A stretch of 32,604 nucleotides of DNA from Clostridiaceae bacterium (GCA_012522505.1 JAAYKJ010000051.1:1-32604); one strand, 5' to 3'; positions 16,720-24,530 are shown, counted from the stretch's first letter. Notes: a model not told the origin generated them from the sequence alone. Numbers and translations: made by a program.

Positions 16720-18047
16720 TGGACATGTGGAAGATTCTTGAAATTGAACCTACCGACGATATGTCGGCTGTAAAGAAGGCATACGCAAGAAAGCTGAGGC
16801 TTCATCATCCAGAGGATGATCCGGTAGGTTATCAGAGGCTGCGTGAAGCATTTGACCAAATACTAAATATAAACAAAATGCTCGGGCAAGAGTCTGAGGA
16901 TGGATTGCCCCGTTCTTTTTCCACACAGGTTGCAGAAGTAGAGGAAGAGGACACAATAGAGGTTGTACCGGATACCATCATGCCTCCGAAAAAGATATGG
17001 TTAGATCTTGATGTTTATGAACCCCCCGATGTTACAGAACTGAATGACCTGTTTGTGTCACAGGCCGAAGCTTTGTATGGTGACTATTTTTCCAGAGTAA
17101 ATGTAGAAAATTGGAAAACACTATTGAAGCATGAAGCGGTATGGAATATAGGAAACAGGGAACGACTTGGTATTAGAATGCTTCATTTTTTCTCGGATCA
17201 TCATTATATCACTCAGGAAGTATGGCAGCTGCTCAATCATGTTTTCAACTGGTTTGACCATGAGGTAACGGGAAACAGCTACAGCGAATATTCTGAATTA
17301 TTGAAGTATATCCAAAGCCAATTACAACAAGAAAACCCACCGAGCTTCCCTTGTTTTAATACTGACAAGCCTATAGAATACGATAAGTTTCTGGAACTTC
17401 GTGAAAATGTGAAGAGCGCATTCGAGGGAAACGATCTTGAGAAAATGGAACGGTTTATCGATGAGGGGGAAATGATATATGACAAGGATCCTGACATGCT
17501 TTGCCTGAAATCAAAGCTACAGTTACGAAAAAATTCGTATCGGGAAGCAGTTTTAACCTTAACCAAATTGCTGGAAGTCAAGCCGAACGATGAATGGGCG
17601 TCTTTTTATCGGTTCATTGCCATATATGAAAGCTCACAGAAGGCTCAGGATTATGCGCAATTAAGCGACGCATGTTCCTGTGGCTCTCAAAAAGACCAAG
17701 TCGCCGTTAGCGTGGCGAATGCATATATTGAAATTGGTTGCTTTGAAAGGGCAGAGTGTTGGCTTCAAAAGGCTATCAAACTAAAGAGGTCAAATCTAGA
17801 GGAACACTATCTGCTCAGCAAAGTCTACACGGCTATCCAGAAAAGACTAATGGATGAACTGAGTCATAGTCCGGGCAGCCCTGTATTGATTCAGCAGTCG
17901 AACGAATTATCAAACAAGATGCGTAAGAATTACAGAAAGATCGCAAAGAAGCGAGAGCAAGATTCTTACCGGATCTATAGGATCATGGTTTTAATATTTA
18001 CAGCGATGATGATAATTCTCTATTGCATCAATCTACTGGTAAGATAA
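16719..18047 (+). CDS. Membrane-anchored J-domain/TPR co-chaperone (DjlB/DjlC-like)
   Basis: The 442-aa protein starts with a J-like domain: MWKILEIEPTDDMSAVKKAY, ARKLRLHHPEDDP, YQRLREAFDQIL. The canonical HPD tripeptide is HPE (residues 30-32), a form I associate with YbeV/DjlB-like partners of HscC. A linker and a region of TPR-like helical repeats (about 225-385: LEKMERFIDEGEMIYDKDPD, YREAVLTLTKLLEVKPNDEW) follow. A single C-terminal helix (IMVLIFTAMMIILYCINLLV) makes it tail-anchored with the J-domain in the cytosol. Its GTG start shares a base with the Hsp70 stop codon, indicating coupled translation; ATG 16725 is an alternative. It should recruit the Hsp70 to the membrane. Confidence 0.8.
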   Translation: MDMWKILEIEPTDDMSAVKKAYARKLRLHHPEDDPVGYQRLREAFDQILNINKMLGQESEDGLPRSFSTQVAEVEEEDTIEVVPDTIMPPKKIWLDLDVYEPPDVTELNDLFVSQAEALYGDYFSRVNVENWKTLLKHEAVWNIGNRERLGIRMLHFFSDHHYITQEVWQLLNHVFNWFDHEVTGNSYSEYSELLKYIQSQLQQENPPSFPCFNTDKPIEYDKFLELRENVKSAFEGNDLEKMERFIDEGEMIYDKDPDMLCLKSKLQLRKNSYREAVLTLTKLLEVKPNDEWASFYRFIAIYESSQKAQDYAQLSDACSCGSQKDQVAVSVANAYIEIGCFERAECWLQKAIKLKRSNLEEHYLLSKVYTAIQKRLMDELSHSPGSPVLIQQSNELSNKMRKNYRKIAKKREQDSYRIYRIMVLIFTAMMIILYCINLLVR

Positions 18048-18195
18048 TCTGTGTTTTTCTGCGCAAAGTCTAAATTATAGAATTTTTCCTCCCTTTCTCG
18101 CGTAATTGGGTATGAAAGAACGGAAAAGGGGCATGATAGTGAATGACCCGATAACAAACAGATTGGAAAGAATAGTAACCGCATCTTAAAGCACC

Positions 18196-18228
18196 GGTAA
18201 CAGTTTTGTAACAAAATCTGTGTATAAT
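18196..18228 (+). promoter_or_regulatory. Promoter with WalR-box-like site upstream of the yycHI unit
   Basis: GGTAAC (18196-18201), 5 nt, TGTAAC (18207-18212) matches the WalR consensus TGTWAH-N5-TGTWAH at 11 of 12 positions, in the right phase. A TATAAT (18223-18228) follows 10 bp later, so the box covers the -35 region. WalR bound there would contact RNA polymerase. The remainder of 18048-18195 shows no gene and no strong terminator after the J-protein gene. Confidence 0.45.
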
Positions 18229-18293
18229 ATACTTATGATTATTTGACTCGGCAGAAGCGCAGCAAATTTTACAGCTTCTCCAGGAGGGTTAAT

Positions 18294-18950
18294 ATGGCTA
18301 AAAAGCTTATGTTTATACTCTTGGTTCTGATAATGATGGCAGCGGGTTCGGTGGTAGCTATGGCTGACGAAGAGTCTGCGCCGCTAATGAATATGATTGC
18401 TGAAACAAATGAGAACATGCAAAATATTGTTATGTTTGATGAGGCAGTTCAAGGCGAGTACATAGAGGAATATTCCCATCAGGCGGTATTCAATAAATAC
18501 CAAGATTTATTCCAGGACAGAGAAATCCAAATGGAAGGTGTTTACCTCAAAAACATTTGCATAAACAAGAGTAAAGAAAGTTATAACAACCAAGATTATA
18601 CTTTGTCAGCAATGCTACTGGATGAAGTCGTGTTGGAAAACGGGGAATCCATAGTTGTGATGGCTTTTGTTCAAACGGACGATTCCTGCGAGCTGCTTGG
18701 AACTCCTAAACAAATGTTTGCCAAGTTAATGAAGCCCTATAATTTCAGGTTGCCGTTTTCGGGTAAAGAAAATCCCAACCTTATCCGGGTTGTCGCATTT
18801 CTTAAAAGCGAATGGCAGTCTCTTGAGTTGGGTGAAAACCTGGAAATAACCAATTTCGAAATCATAATCGAAGAGGAGAGCTTTATATTTAAGGATAGTT
18901 TAAAAAGTTCTTGGGATATAATAAAGTCAGTGGAAAACATATTGCAGTAA
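18294..18950 (+). CDS. Secreted protein of unknown function preceding yycH
   Basis: The 218-aa product has a clear signal peptide (MAKKLMFILLVLIMMAAGSV, cleavage likely after AMA) and a mature domain of about 195 residues that I do not recognise. It is acidic, has two cysteines (in KNICINKS and DDSCELL), and contains beta-rich stretches such as DYTLSAMLLDEVVLENGESI and NLEITNFEIIIEEESF. ATG 18294 is preferred over an upstream in-frame ATG at 18243 because AGGAGG sits 6-7 nt before it. It is 11 bp from yycH and shares its promoter with a WalR-box-like site, so it may be an extracytoplasmic partner or target of the Wal system (inference). Confidence 0.7.
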   Translation: MAKKLMFILLVLIMMAAGSVVAMADEESAPLMNMIAETNENMQNIVMFDEAVQGEYIEEYSHQAVFNKYQDLFQDREIQMEGVYLKNICINKSKESYNNQDYTLSAMLLDEVVLENGESIVVMAFVQTDDSCELLGTPKQMFAKLMKPYNFRLPFSGKENPNLIRVVAFLKSEWQSLELGENLEITNFEIIIEEESFIFKDSLKSSWDIIKSVENILQ

Positions 18951-18961
18951 TGGGGTAAAAC

Positions 18962-20359
18962 ATGCGTCTATCACTTGAGTTTAAAAAATCCATACTGATG
19001 ATATTTTTACTGCTTTTATGTGTGTTACAGATGGGAATTCTTTGGGTGGACAAAAGCCCGGGGGTTTCCATTTTTTCATCACAGCGCTTTTGGCCTAAAA
19101 CAGAAAATATCAAGGTGGAGGAAGTAAAAAAGAACTATATTCATCCCGGAAGAATTATCGTTTCCGACGGAACAGAAGTATATTGGCCTCTTGAACCGGA
19201 TAATGCTTTCTATTCCGCTATTTGGAATGGTTTCACAGGAAGTTATCTGAAACAAATCCTGGAGCAGTCCGCAGCAGACAATGTATACTACACCGACTGG
19301 GATACCCTTATAAAAAAGAAGTGCGTTATTGTTGAGTTTAAGTGTTCTGTTCCTGTTGGTATACTACAATGGCTTACCGGAACAGAGAAGCCGGCGATGA
19401 CTCCGTTTAAGGAGATTTCAAAAGTTGCCATCATTCCAGATAGTCTCAACCACAACGAAATTATCCTATATTTAACCGAGGATGGCGTAAACGTATACGA
19501 ATACATTGTCAACATCGAACAGGGAAGTATTAGAAAGGAAGATTATTATTACCTGTTGGATACGATCAGGGATAACGAAACCATTATTCCGCTGCGCACC
19601 TTTGGTTCCCTGTATCCCGGTATTGAAAATGGAGAACTTCTTGCCGTTCTGTCCGAAGACAAGGAACTAAAAATGATTCGGGATCTCCGCGTTACAACGC
19701 CGGATGAAATTGTGCTCCGCCAAGATAATATTGACAGGATACAGGAGTATCTTATAGAATCCAGTTCAACTTATACAGCGCCCAGTAAAGACGGTACAAG
19801 TGTGCTTTTTTCTGATGACGAAAAAATCGTTTATTATTACGATAACGGCTTCTTCGATTACAGGTACAGAACATGGACCGGCCCTAAAGGAGCTGCTGAG
19901 GAAGCGCTTGAACAGGCGCTCACCTTTATTGAATACCGACGTAAGAATTTAGAGCTGGACTCTGGTATTTACCTTACCGATATCGTCAGCACAAATCCCA
20001 ATTATTATGTCTTTACCTTCAACTATTTCATGTATGGTATGGAAATTAAAGTATTGGACGAGAAAGGCAAGACCATCAAGCCTTCTATTAGGATTATTGC
20101 GAACAGGGAACGCGTTCTGGATGCAAAATGGTATATAAAAACTTTCTCCGACAATGATTTTGCAAAGAACTACGACCTTAACTTTATTAATTTTTATGAG
20201 AATAAACTAGTGTCGGAATATCCACAGTTCAATATAGATTTTCAACCCCAACACATTTCCACCGATTATCTTTTTTCAGGAATGCGTGCCGAACCCTACT
20301 GGCTGGTTGAAGCTGATAAAAAGGAGATTTACCTGAAAATGGAGCCAGAAGGAGAATAA
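18962..20359 (+). CDS. yycH: WalK-modulating membrane protein YycH (WalH)
   Basis: The 465-aa protein has a short cytosolic tail, one N-terminal helix (SILMIFLLLLCVLQMGILWV) and a large extracytoplasmic domain, the YycH plan. It begins like YycH (helix, then WVDKSPG and a SSQRFW segment) and is immediately followed by yycI and near walRK. In Bacillus YycH and YycI form a membrane complex that restrains WalK; in Staphylococcus the same pair activates it. Direction of effect here is unknown. The yycI start lies 2 bp after its stop codon. Confidence 0.85.
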   Translation: MRLSLEFKKSILMIFLLLLCVLQMGILWVDKSPGVSIFSSQRFWPKTENIKVEEVKKNYIHPGRIIVSDGTEVYWPLEPDNAFYSAIWNGFTGSYLKQILEQSAADNVYYTDWDTLIKKKCVIVEFKCSVPVGILQWLTGTEKPAMTPFKEISKVAIIPDSLNHNEIILYLTEDGVNVYEYIVNIEQGSIRKEDYYYLLDTIRDNETIIPLRTFGSLYPGIENGELLAVLSEDKELKMIRDLRVTTPDEIVLRQDNIDRIQEYLIESSSTYTAPSKDGTSVLFSDDEKIVYYYDNGFFDYRYRTWTGPKGAAEEALEQALTFIEYRRKNLELDSGIYLTDIVSTNPNYYVFTFNYFMYGMEIKVLDEKGKTIKPSIRIIANRERVLDAKWYIKTFSDNDFAKNYDLNFINFYENKLVSEYPQFNIDFQPQHISTDYLFSGMRAEPYWLVEADKKEIYLKMEPEGE

Positions 20360-20360
20360 T

Positions 20361-21176
20361 ATGGATTGGAGCAGGGCAAAAAACATTATACTGATCGTTT
20401 TAGTCCTTCTTAATATATTCCTTTTTGTGAATATATTGAGCGTTAAAGACCCTCTTAATCTGGCGGGACAGTATCAAGTGGATGCGAAACAAGCTCTGCA
20501 GTCAGCGGGGGTGGTTCTTTCGAGCGGCATTTCTTTCAAGAGAAGCAAGCCTTTGGGCCGAATCAGTTATATCGAAACCGATCCAGCCGTCTATACTGAA
20601 ACAATCCGACGGTTAATCGGTCCATTTGATGGAACGGATACAGCTTTATGGGAAAAGGAAGGAAAGAGCTTAAGCTTTCAGGATGAGTTTTTCATATATA
20701 CCGATGAAGCCGGCCAGGAGATATTCCCGGTCGAGGATCAGAAAAGACTTGATCGCCGATTAAGCGCATGGATCAAAGAGAATTTTCTCCCAAACGAAAG
20801 ATTTATTCAGGACAGATTTGAACAAGATGGCAATACCATTACCGCAAGGTATATACGATGCTATAAGAATATGCCACTTTTCAGCCATGGTATTTCATTG
20901 ACAATCGTGGACGGAAAGCTAAAAAAGGCGGAAGGAAGCCTGAAGATATTTCAAACAATTAAGGTAAGCACGTCTGCTGATGAAATCATTACAGCCAATA
21001 TAGCCATGATAACCAATAAGGATAAGGTTCAGGGAATAGTCAACTCCATCGAACTGGGTTATTTGTGCCTGCAGAGCGATGATCTGTATGACACGCCTGT
21101 CTGGAGGATCACCCTTGCCACGGGTGAAAATGTTTGGTTTAATGCCTATACCGGGGAATATTTAAAAAGTGATTGA
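20361..21176 (+). CDS. yycI: WalK-modulating membrane protein YycI (WalI)
   Basis: The 271-aa protein opens MDWSRAKNIILIVLVLLNIF, the characteristic YycI start with a single signal-anchor helix, then an extracytoplasmic domain with the C-terminal ending TGENVWFNAYTGEYLKSD that resembles the YycI/PepSY-like fold. It partners with YycH at the membrane against WalK. GGAGAA overlapping the end of yycH supplies the ribosome site. No terminator follows before murA; the 21177-21344 interval holds no gene that I can see. Confidence 0.87.
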   Translation: MDWSRAKNIILIVLVLLNIFLFVNILSVKDPLNLAGQYQVDAKQALQSAGVVLSSGISFKRSKPLGRISYIETDPAVYTETIRRLIGPFDGTDTALWEKEGKSLSFQDEFFIYTDEAGQEIFPVEDQKRLDRRLSAWIKENFLPNERFIQDRFEQDGNTITARYIRCYKNMPLFSHGISLTIVDGKLKKAEGSLKIFQTIKVSTSADEIITANIAMITNKDKVQGIVNSIELGYLCLQSDDLYDTPVWRITLATGENVWFNAYTGEYLKSD

Positions 21177-21344
21177 TAAATCCATGCATTTCTGGTTTAA
21201 TAACGTTTATGCGGATTATGCACAAACGCTTATTTCTATGCCTTCGGGGCAAAAGAATTTGCTGGCTGATCCGAAAAACTATTAAACGGAATGTTCGTTG
21301 AAGAGAATAACGGGATAATATTGACGGTTCGGTTAAAAATCTGA

Positions 21345-21374
21345 TTGTCGTTTATGATCAGATAATGTTATAAT
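21345..21374 (+). promoter_or_regulatory. Promoter of murA
   Basis: TTGTCG (21345-21350) and TATAAT (21369-21374) are 18 bp apart, and TGT just before the hexamer makes an extended -10. The start would be near 21381. This lets murA-yycJ-rlmH be expressed separately from yycHI. Confidence 0.6.
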
Positions 21375-21403
21375 GGTTACATATTCCGGGAAACCATTAT
21401 AAC
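21367..21403. promoter_or_regulatory. 12-bp perfect inverted repeat overlapping the murA -10
   Basis: GTTATAATGGTT (21367-21378) and AACCATTATAAC (21392-21403) are exact inverted copies with a 13-bp spacer. The first arm contains the -10 hexamer and the second lies in the early transcript. This geometry suits an operator for a dimeric repressor. A second repeat, ATTCCGG (21383-21389) with CCGGAAT (21408-21414), lies in the predicted leader and could form an RNA hairpin instead. Confidence 0.5.
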
Positions 21404-21460
21404 TTATCCGGAATGTCAGATCAGTTTTTTACAAAAGAATGGGAAAGATGGTGTTGGACA

Positions 21461-22720
21461 TTGGAGAAACTGGTTATCCACGGGCAAAAACGGCTGAAGG
21501 GGGAAGTCACCGTCAGCGGTGCAAAGAATGCAGCTGTAGCAATACTTCCCGCAGCGATCCTATCGGATGGTCACTGTACAATTGAAAATATTCCGGATAT
21601 ATTGGATATTTCTATTCTCAAGAACATCTTGACCAATCTCGGTGCCAGAATTGAGCATCTGAATGATTCCTCCATTCGAATTGATACTTCCAAAGTAAAT
21701 TCATATACTGCCACCGATAAGCAAATCGGAAACCTTCGTGCATCCTATTACCTAATGGGTGCCCTGTTGGGCAGGTTTAAAAAGGCAGTTGTCACTTTTC
21801 CAGGAGGGTGTGACTTTGGAGTAAGGCCAATAGACCAGCATATCAAGGGGTTTGAAGCACTGGGTGCTAAAGTGGAAATTGAACATGGCAAGGTGATCAT
21901 TAATGCAAACAAGTTGATCGGTGCGCCAATCTATCTGGATGTCGTCAGCGTGGGGGCAACCATCAATATTATGCTTGCTGCAGTGAAGGCAGAGGGAATT
22001 ACTACGATTGAAAATCCAGCCAAGGAACCCCACATTGTCGATCTCGCCAACTTCTTAAACGCGATGGGTGCCGACATTAAAGGAGCCGGAACGGATGTTA
22101 TCAAGATCAGAGGTGTTCGTGAACTAAAAGGTGGACATGTTTACACGATCATCCCGGACCAGATTGAAGCGGGTACCTTTAAGATAGCTGCAGCAGCTAC
22201 CCGTGGGGATGTCCTTGTTAAAAATATCATACCAAAGCATATGGAATCCCTAACTGCAAAGCTTATGGAAATGAATGTCCGGGTGCAAGAATATGATGAC
22301 AGCATCCGTGTATCCAGTAAAGACAAAATACAAAATGTAAATATAAAAACTTTGCCTTATCCGGGGTTTCCTACCGACCTTCACCCCCCTGTAACCGCTC
22401 TCCTTTGCCGGGCAGAAGGTACCAGCATTATTACAGAAGGTGTTTGGGATAATCGCTTTCAGTATGTGGACGAGTTAAAAAGGATGGGTGCAAAAATAAA
22501 GGTGGAAGGGCGGATGGCTGTCATTGACGGTTCGGTACGCCTTACCGGGGCTCCGATACGAGCGCTTGATCTAAGAGCCGGGGCTGCCATGGTCATTGCT
22601 GGACTGATGGCCCGAGGCGAGACTACCGTTTCAAATATACACTATATTGACAGGGGCTATGAAAAGCTTGATGAAAAGCTGAGAGCTCTTGGAGCAGACA
22701 TTCAACGAATACAGGAGTGA
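21461..22720 (+). CDS. murA: UDP-N-acetylglucosamine 1-carboxyvinyltransferase (MurA)
   Basis: MurA transfers enolpyruvate from PEP to UDP-GlcNAc, the first committed step of peptidoglycan synthesis, in the cytosol. Seen here: the K-N pair in [16 protein letters not shown], the PEP-binding cysteine C117 in [14 protein letters not shown], the catalytic aspartate D306 in GFPTDL, and [20 protein letters not shown] near the end. The presence of the cysteine predicts fosfomycin sensitivity. I place the start at TTG 21461, giving 419 aa and an N-terminus ([19 protein letters not shown]) that matches the family; an in-frame ATG at 21413 would add 16 residues. After D306 the sequence is LHPP where the family usually has a glutamine-containing segment. 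Confidence 0.92.
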   Translation: MEKLVIHGQKRLKGEVTVSGAKNAAVAILPAAILSDGHCTIENIPDILDISILKNILTNLGARIEHLNDSSIRIDTSKVNSYTATDKQIGNLRASYYLMGALLGRFKKAVVTFPGGCDFGVRPIDQHIKGFEALGAKVEIEHGKVIINANKLIGAPIYLDVVSVGATINIMLAAVKAEGITTIENPAKEPHIVDLANFLNAMGADIKGAGTDVIKIRGVRELKGGHVYTIIPDQIEAGTFKIAAAATRGDVLVKNIIPKHMESLTAKLMEMNVRVQEYDDSIRVSSKDKIQNVNIKTLPYPGFPTDLHPPVTALLCRAEGTSIITEGVWDNRFQYVDELKRMGAKIKVEGRMAVIDGSVRLTGAPIRALDLRAGAAMVIAGLMARGETTVSNIHYIDRGYEKLDEKLRALGADIQRIQE

Positions 22721-22729
22721 TCAGCGAAG

Positions 22730-23521
22730 ATGATAAAACTTGCCAGCCTTTACAGTGGAAGTAGTGGGAATGCCATTTATATAACAAACAATAACACGAA
22801 TATTTTGGTGGATTCCGGGTTAAGCGGTAAAAGGATTGAAGAATCCATTGCTTATGTTGGAGGATGTATGCAGGATATCCATGGCATACTGATCAGTCAT
22901 GAGCATACCGATCATATCTTGGGTGCAGGAATTCTTTCAAGGCGCTACAACATTCCCATCTATGCAAACAACAAAACCTGGAATGCCATGCGTAGTAATC
23001 TGAAAAAGATACCAGACGGGTGCATCCGTACATTTCGAACAGGTGAGTGCTTTGAAATAGGAGATATTACTGTGCGTTCCTTTCCAACGCCCCATGATGC
23101 TGCCGAGCCGGTGGGCTTCAACTTTGAGTGCGGAAATAAAAAAGTGACTGTTGCCACCGATATTGGGCATATCCATGACGAGCTTCTGGCGAATCTTGAA
23201 GGCAGTGACTTGATTTTGATAGAATCAAACCATGATGTTGAAATGCTTAAGGTGGGGCGCTATCCCTGGCCATTGAAGCAACGAATTCTGGGAGATTCGG
23301 GGCATCTTTGCAATGAACTGGCGGCAAAGGTGGTCACCCACCTTGCGGTAATGGGAACCCAGAAGTTTTTGCTTGGCCACTTAAGCAAAGAGAATAATTT
23401 TCCCGAACTCGCGTTTGAAACCGTGAAAAACGCATTGTGTGAAAGGTCTATCCTTGCCGGGAGGGATGTATACCTTGGTGTGGCACGACGGGACAGACCC
23501 AGTGAAGCGATCTGCGTATAA
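22730..23521 (+). CDS. yycJ: Metallo-beta-lactamase-fold hydrolase YycJ (WalJ)
   Basis: The 263-aa protein carries the metal-binding motif HEHTDH (residues 57-62), a downstream aspartate in VATDIGH and a histidine in LLGHLSKENN, the metallo-beta-lactamase set that binds two metals. The N-terminus IKLASLYSGSSGNAIYI is typical of YycJ. YycJ/WalJ is linked to nucleic-acid processing and to coordinating wall growth with DNA replication; the substrate is not settled in the family. It is 9 bp after murA with GAAGATG spacing, evidently co-transcribed. A strong hairpin follows its stop codon. Confidence 0.87.
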   Translation: MIKLASLYSGSSGNAIYITNNNTNILVDSGLSGKRIEESIAYVGGCMQDIHGILISHEHTDHILGAGILSRRYNIPIYANNKTWNAMRSNLKKIPDGCIRTFRTGECFEIGDITVRSFPTPHDAAEPVGFNFECGNKKVTVATDIGHIHDELLANLEGSDLILIESNHDVEMLKVGRYPWPLKQRILGDSGHLCNELAAKVVTHLAVMGTQKFLLGHLSKENNFPELAFETVKNALCERSILAGRDVYLGVARRDRPSEAICV

Positions 23522-23526
23522 GTCAG

Positions 23527-23554
23527 GATAATCAATTTATTGAAATTGATTATC
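23527..23554 (+). other. 12-bp perfect hairpin after yycJ
   Basis: GATAATCAATTT (23527-23538) pairs perfectly with AAATTGATTATC (23543-23554) around a 4-nt loop (ATTG), 5 bp after the yycJ stop. No U tract follows. It could stabilise the 3' end of an upstream message or act as a DNA operator for the rlmH promoter region. Confidence 0.45.
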
Positions 23555-23662
23555 AGGCATACGGTTACAGCATTTACGCTCAGGCTTGCATTTTCTCTGA
23601 TATGAAACCGGGCTCAATTGCATGAAACCATGCAGGTATTGTTTATATGAAAGGTTTTTGAA

Positions 23663-24142
23663 GTGCAGATTCAAATTATATCGGTCGGAAAACTGAAAGA
23701 AAAATACTTAAGGGATGCCGTTTTGGAGTATACCAAACGGCTTTCTCGTTTCTGCTCAATTAAAATACTGGAGGTTTCGGAGGAAAAGGCTCCGGAAACC
23801 TTATCAATTGCTGAAGAAGAGCAAGTAAAAAGAAAAGAGGCGGATAAAATCAAAGCCGCCCTTTCCAAAAACACCTTCACCATCGTACTCGATCTTAAGG
23901 GAGAACAACTGGACTCGATACAGTTCTCGAATAAGCTATCTACCTGGATGATTCAGGGGAAAAGCCACATCACATTCATCCTGGGTGGTTCAATCGGTCT
24001 GGATCGTCAGCTTGTCAAAGAGGCGGATTACAACCTTTGTCTTTCCAACATGACATTTCCGCACCAGCTTTCCAGAGTAATTCTTCTGGAGCAGATCTAC
24101 CGCGGCTTTAAGATTATGCGTAATGAGACCTATCATAAATAA
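23663..24142 (+). CDS. rlmH: 23S rRNA (pseudouridine1915-N3)-methyltransferase RlmH
   Basis: This 159-aa SPOUT methyltransferase modifies helix 69 of 23S rRNA in assembled ribosomes. It begins MQIQIISVGKLKEKYLRDAV and has the family's knotted SAM site: FILGGSIGLDRQL and SNMTFPHQLSRVILLEQIYR, ending RNETYHK (usually G-P-YHK). Length is normal. The start is GTG 23663, with AAAGG 8 nt upstream. In many Firmicutes rlmH closes the yyc region, as it does here; no htrA-type protease gene is present between yycJ and rlmH. Confidence 0.93.
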   Translation: MQIQIISVGKLKEKYLRDAVLEYTKRLSRFCSIKILEVSEEKAPETLSIAEEEQVKRKEADKIKAALSKNTFTIVLDLKGEQLDSIQFSNKLSTWMIQGKSHITFILGGSIGLDRQLVKEADYNLCLSNMTFPHQLSRVILLEQIYRGFKIMRNETYHK

Positions 24143-24154
24143 AATGTTCTTCGA

Positions 24155-24358
24155 ATGTTGGGCCCGGATATGCGGTGTAACCTGGCTTCGTTGTATACCA
24201 AGGGAACGTTCTTCCATGAAGGCTCAGGGGCCTGCAGCCTGATCATTGATCCTTTCGAGAAGCTGGTAGCCGCATGGTTTGTACCCTGGGTGAACGACAA
24301 ATGGTGCGCCCACGGGCTTTACAATGCCGCGGCGGTGATGTGGTCGGGTCTGGAATAA
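24155..24358 (+). pseudogene. C-terminal fragment of a serine hydrolase (beta-lactamase-related)
   Basis: A 67-codon frame gives a product that resembles only the end of class C beta-lactamase-related serine hydrolases: FFHEGSGACSLIIDPFEKLV (the H-x-G segment after which the fold closes), FVPWVNDKWCAHGLYN and AAAVMWSGLE at the terminus. The catalytic SxxK and YxN parts would need some 250 more residues upstream, but rlmH ends 12 bp before. No ribosome site precedes it. It is most likely a gene remnant left by deletion. Confidence 0.55.
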
Positions 24359-24373
24359 TCTTTCAGGATGCCA

Positions 24374-24402
24374 TTGAATTCCATAAAGCAGTGTGGTAAA
24401 AT
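24374..24402 (+). promoter_or_regulatory. Promoter of the ABC/GTPase/Fe-S operon
   Basis: TTGAAT (24374-24379), 17 bp, TAAAAT (24397-24402). The start near 24409 gives a leader of about 120 nt that contains the inverted repeat at 24418-24458. Confidence 0.55.
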
Positions 24403-24417
24403 TTATGCATTCACTCC

Positions 24418-24458
24418 ATGTCTACTAAGTATATAGCCTATATATGATATGTAGACAT
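24418..24458. promoter_or_regulatory. Leader inverted repeat of the ABC/GTPase/Fe-S operon
   Basis: ATGTCTAC (24418-24425) and GTAGACAT (24451-24458) are perfect inverted copies. Between them a second AT-rich dyad, TATATAG (24431-24437) and CTATATA (24439-24445), extends the symmetry. It begins about 10 bp after the predicted transcription start. It could be an operator for a repressor or a leader stem-loop. Confidence 0.45.
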
Positions 24459-24530
24459 AAACACGAAAGTGCTACCATTGTCTTGTGCAATGGGCAATTA
24501 AGCCATTCACCGTTGAAAGGAGTAATTCGT

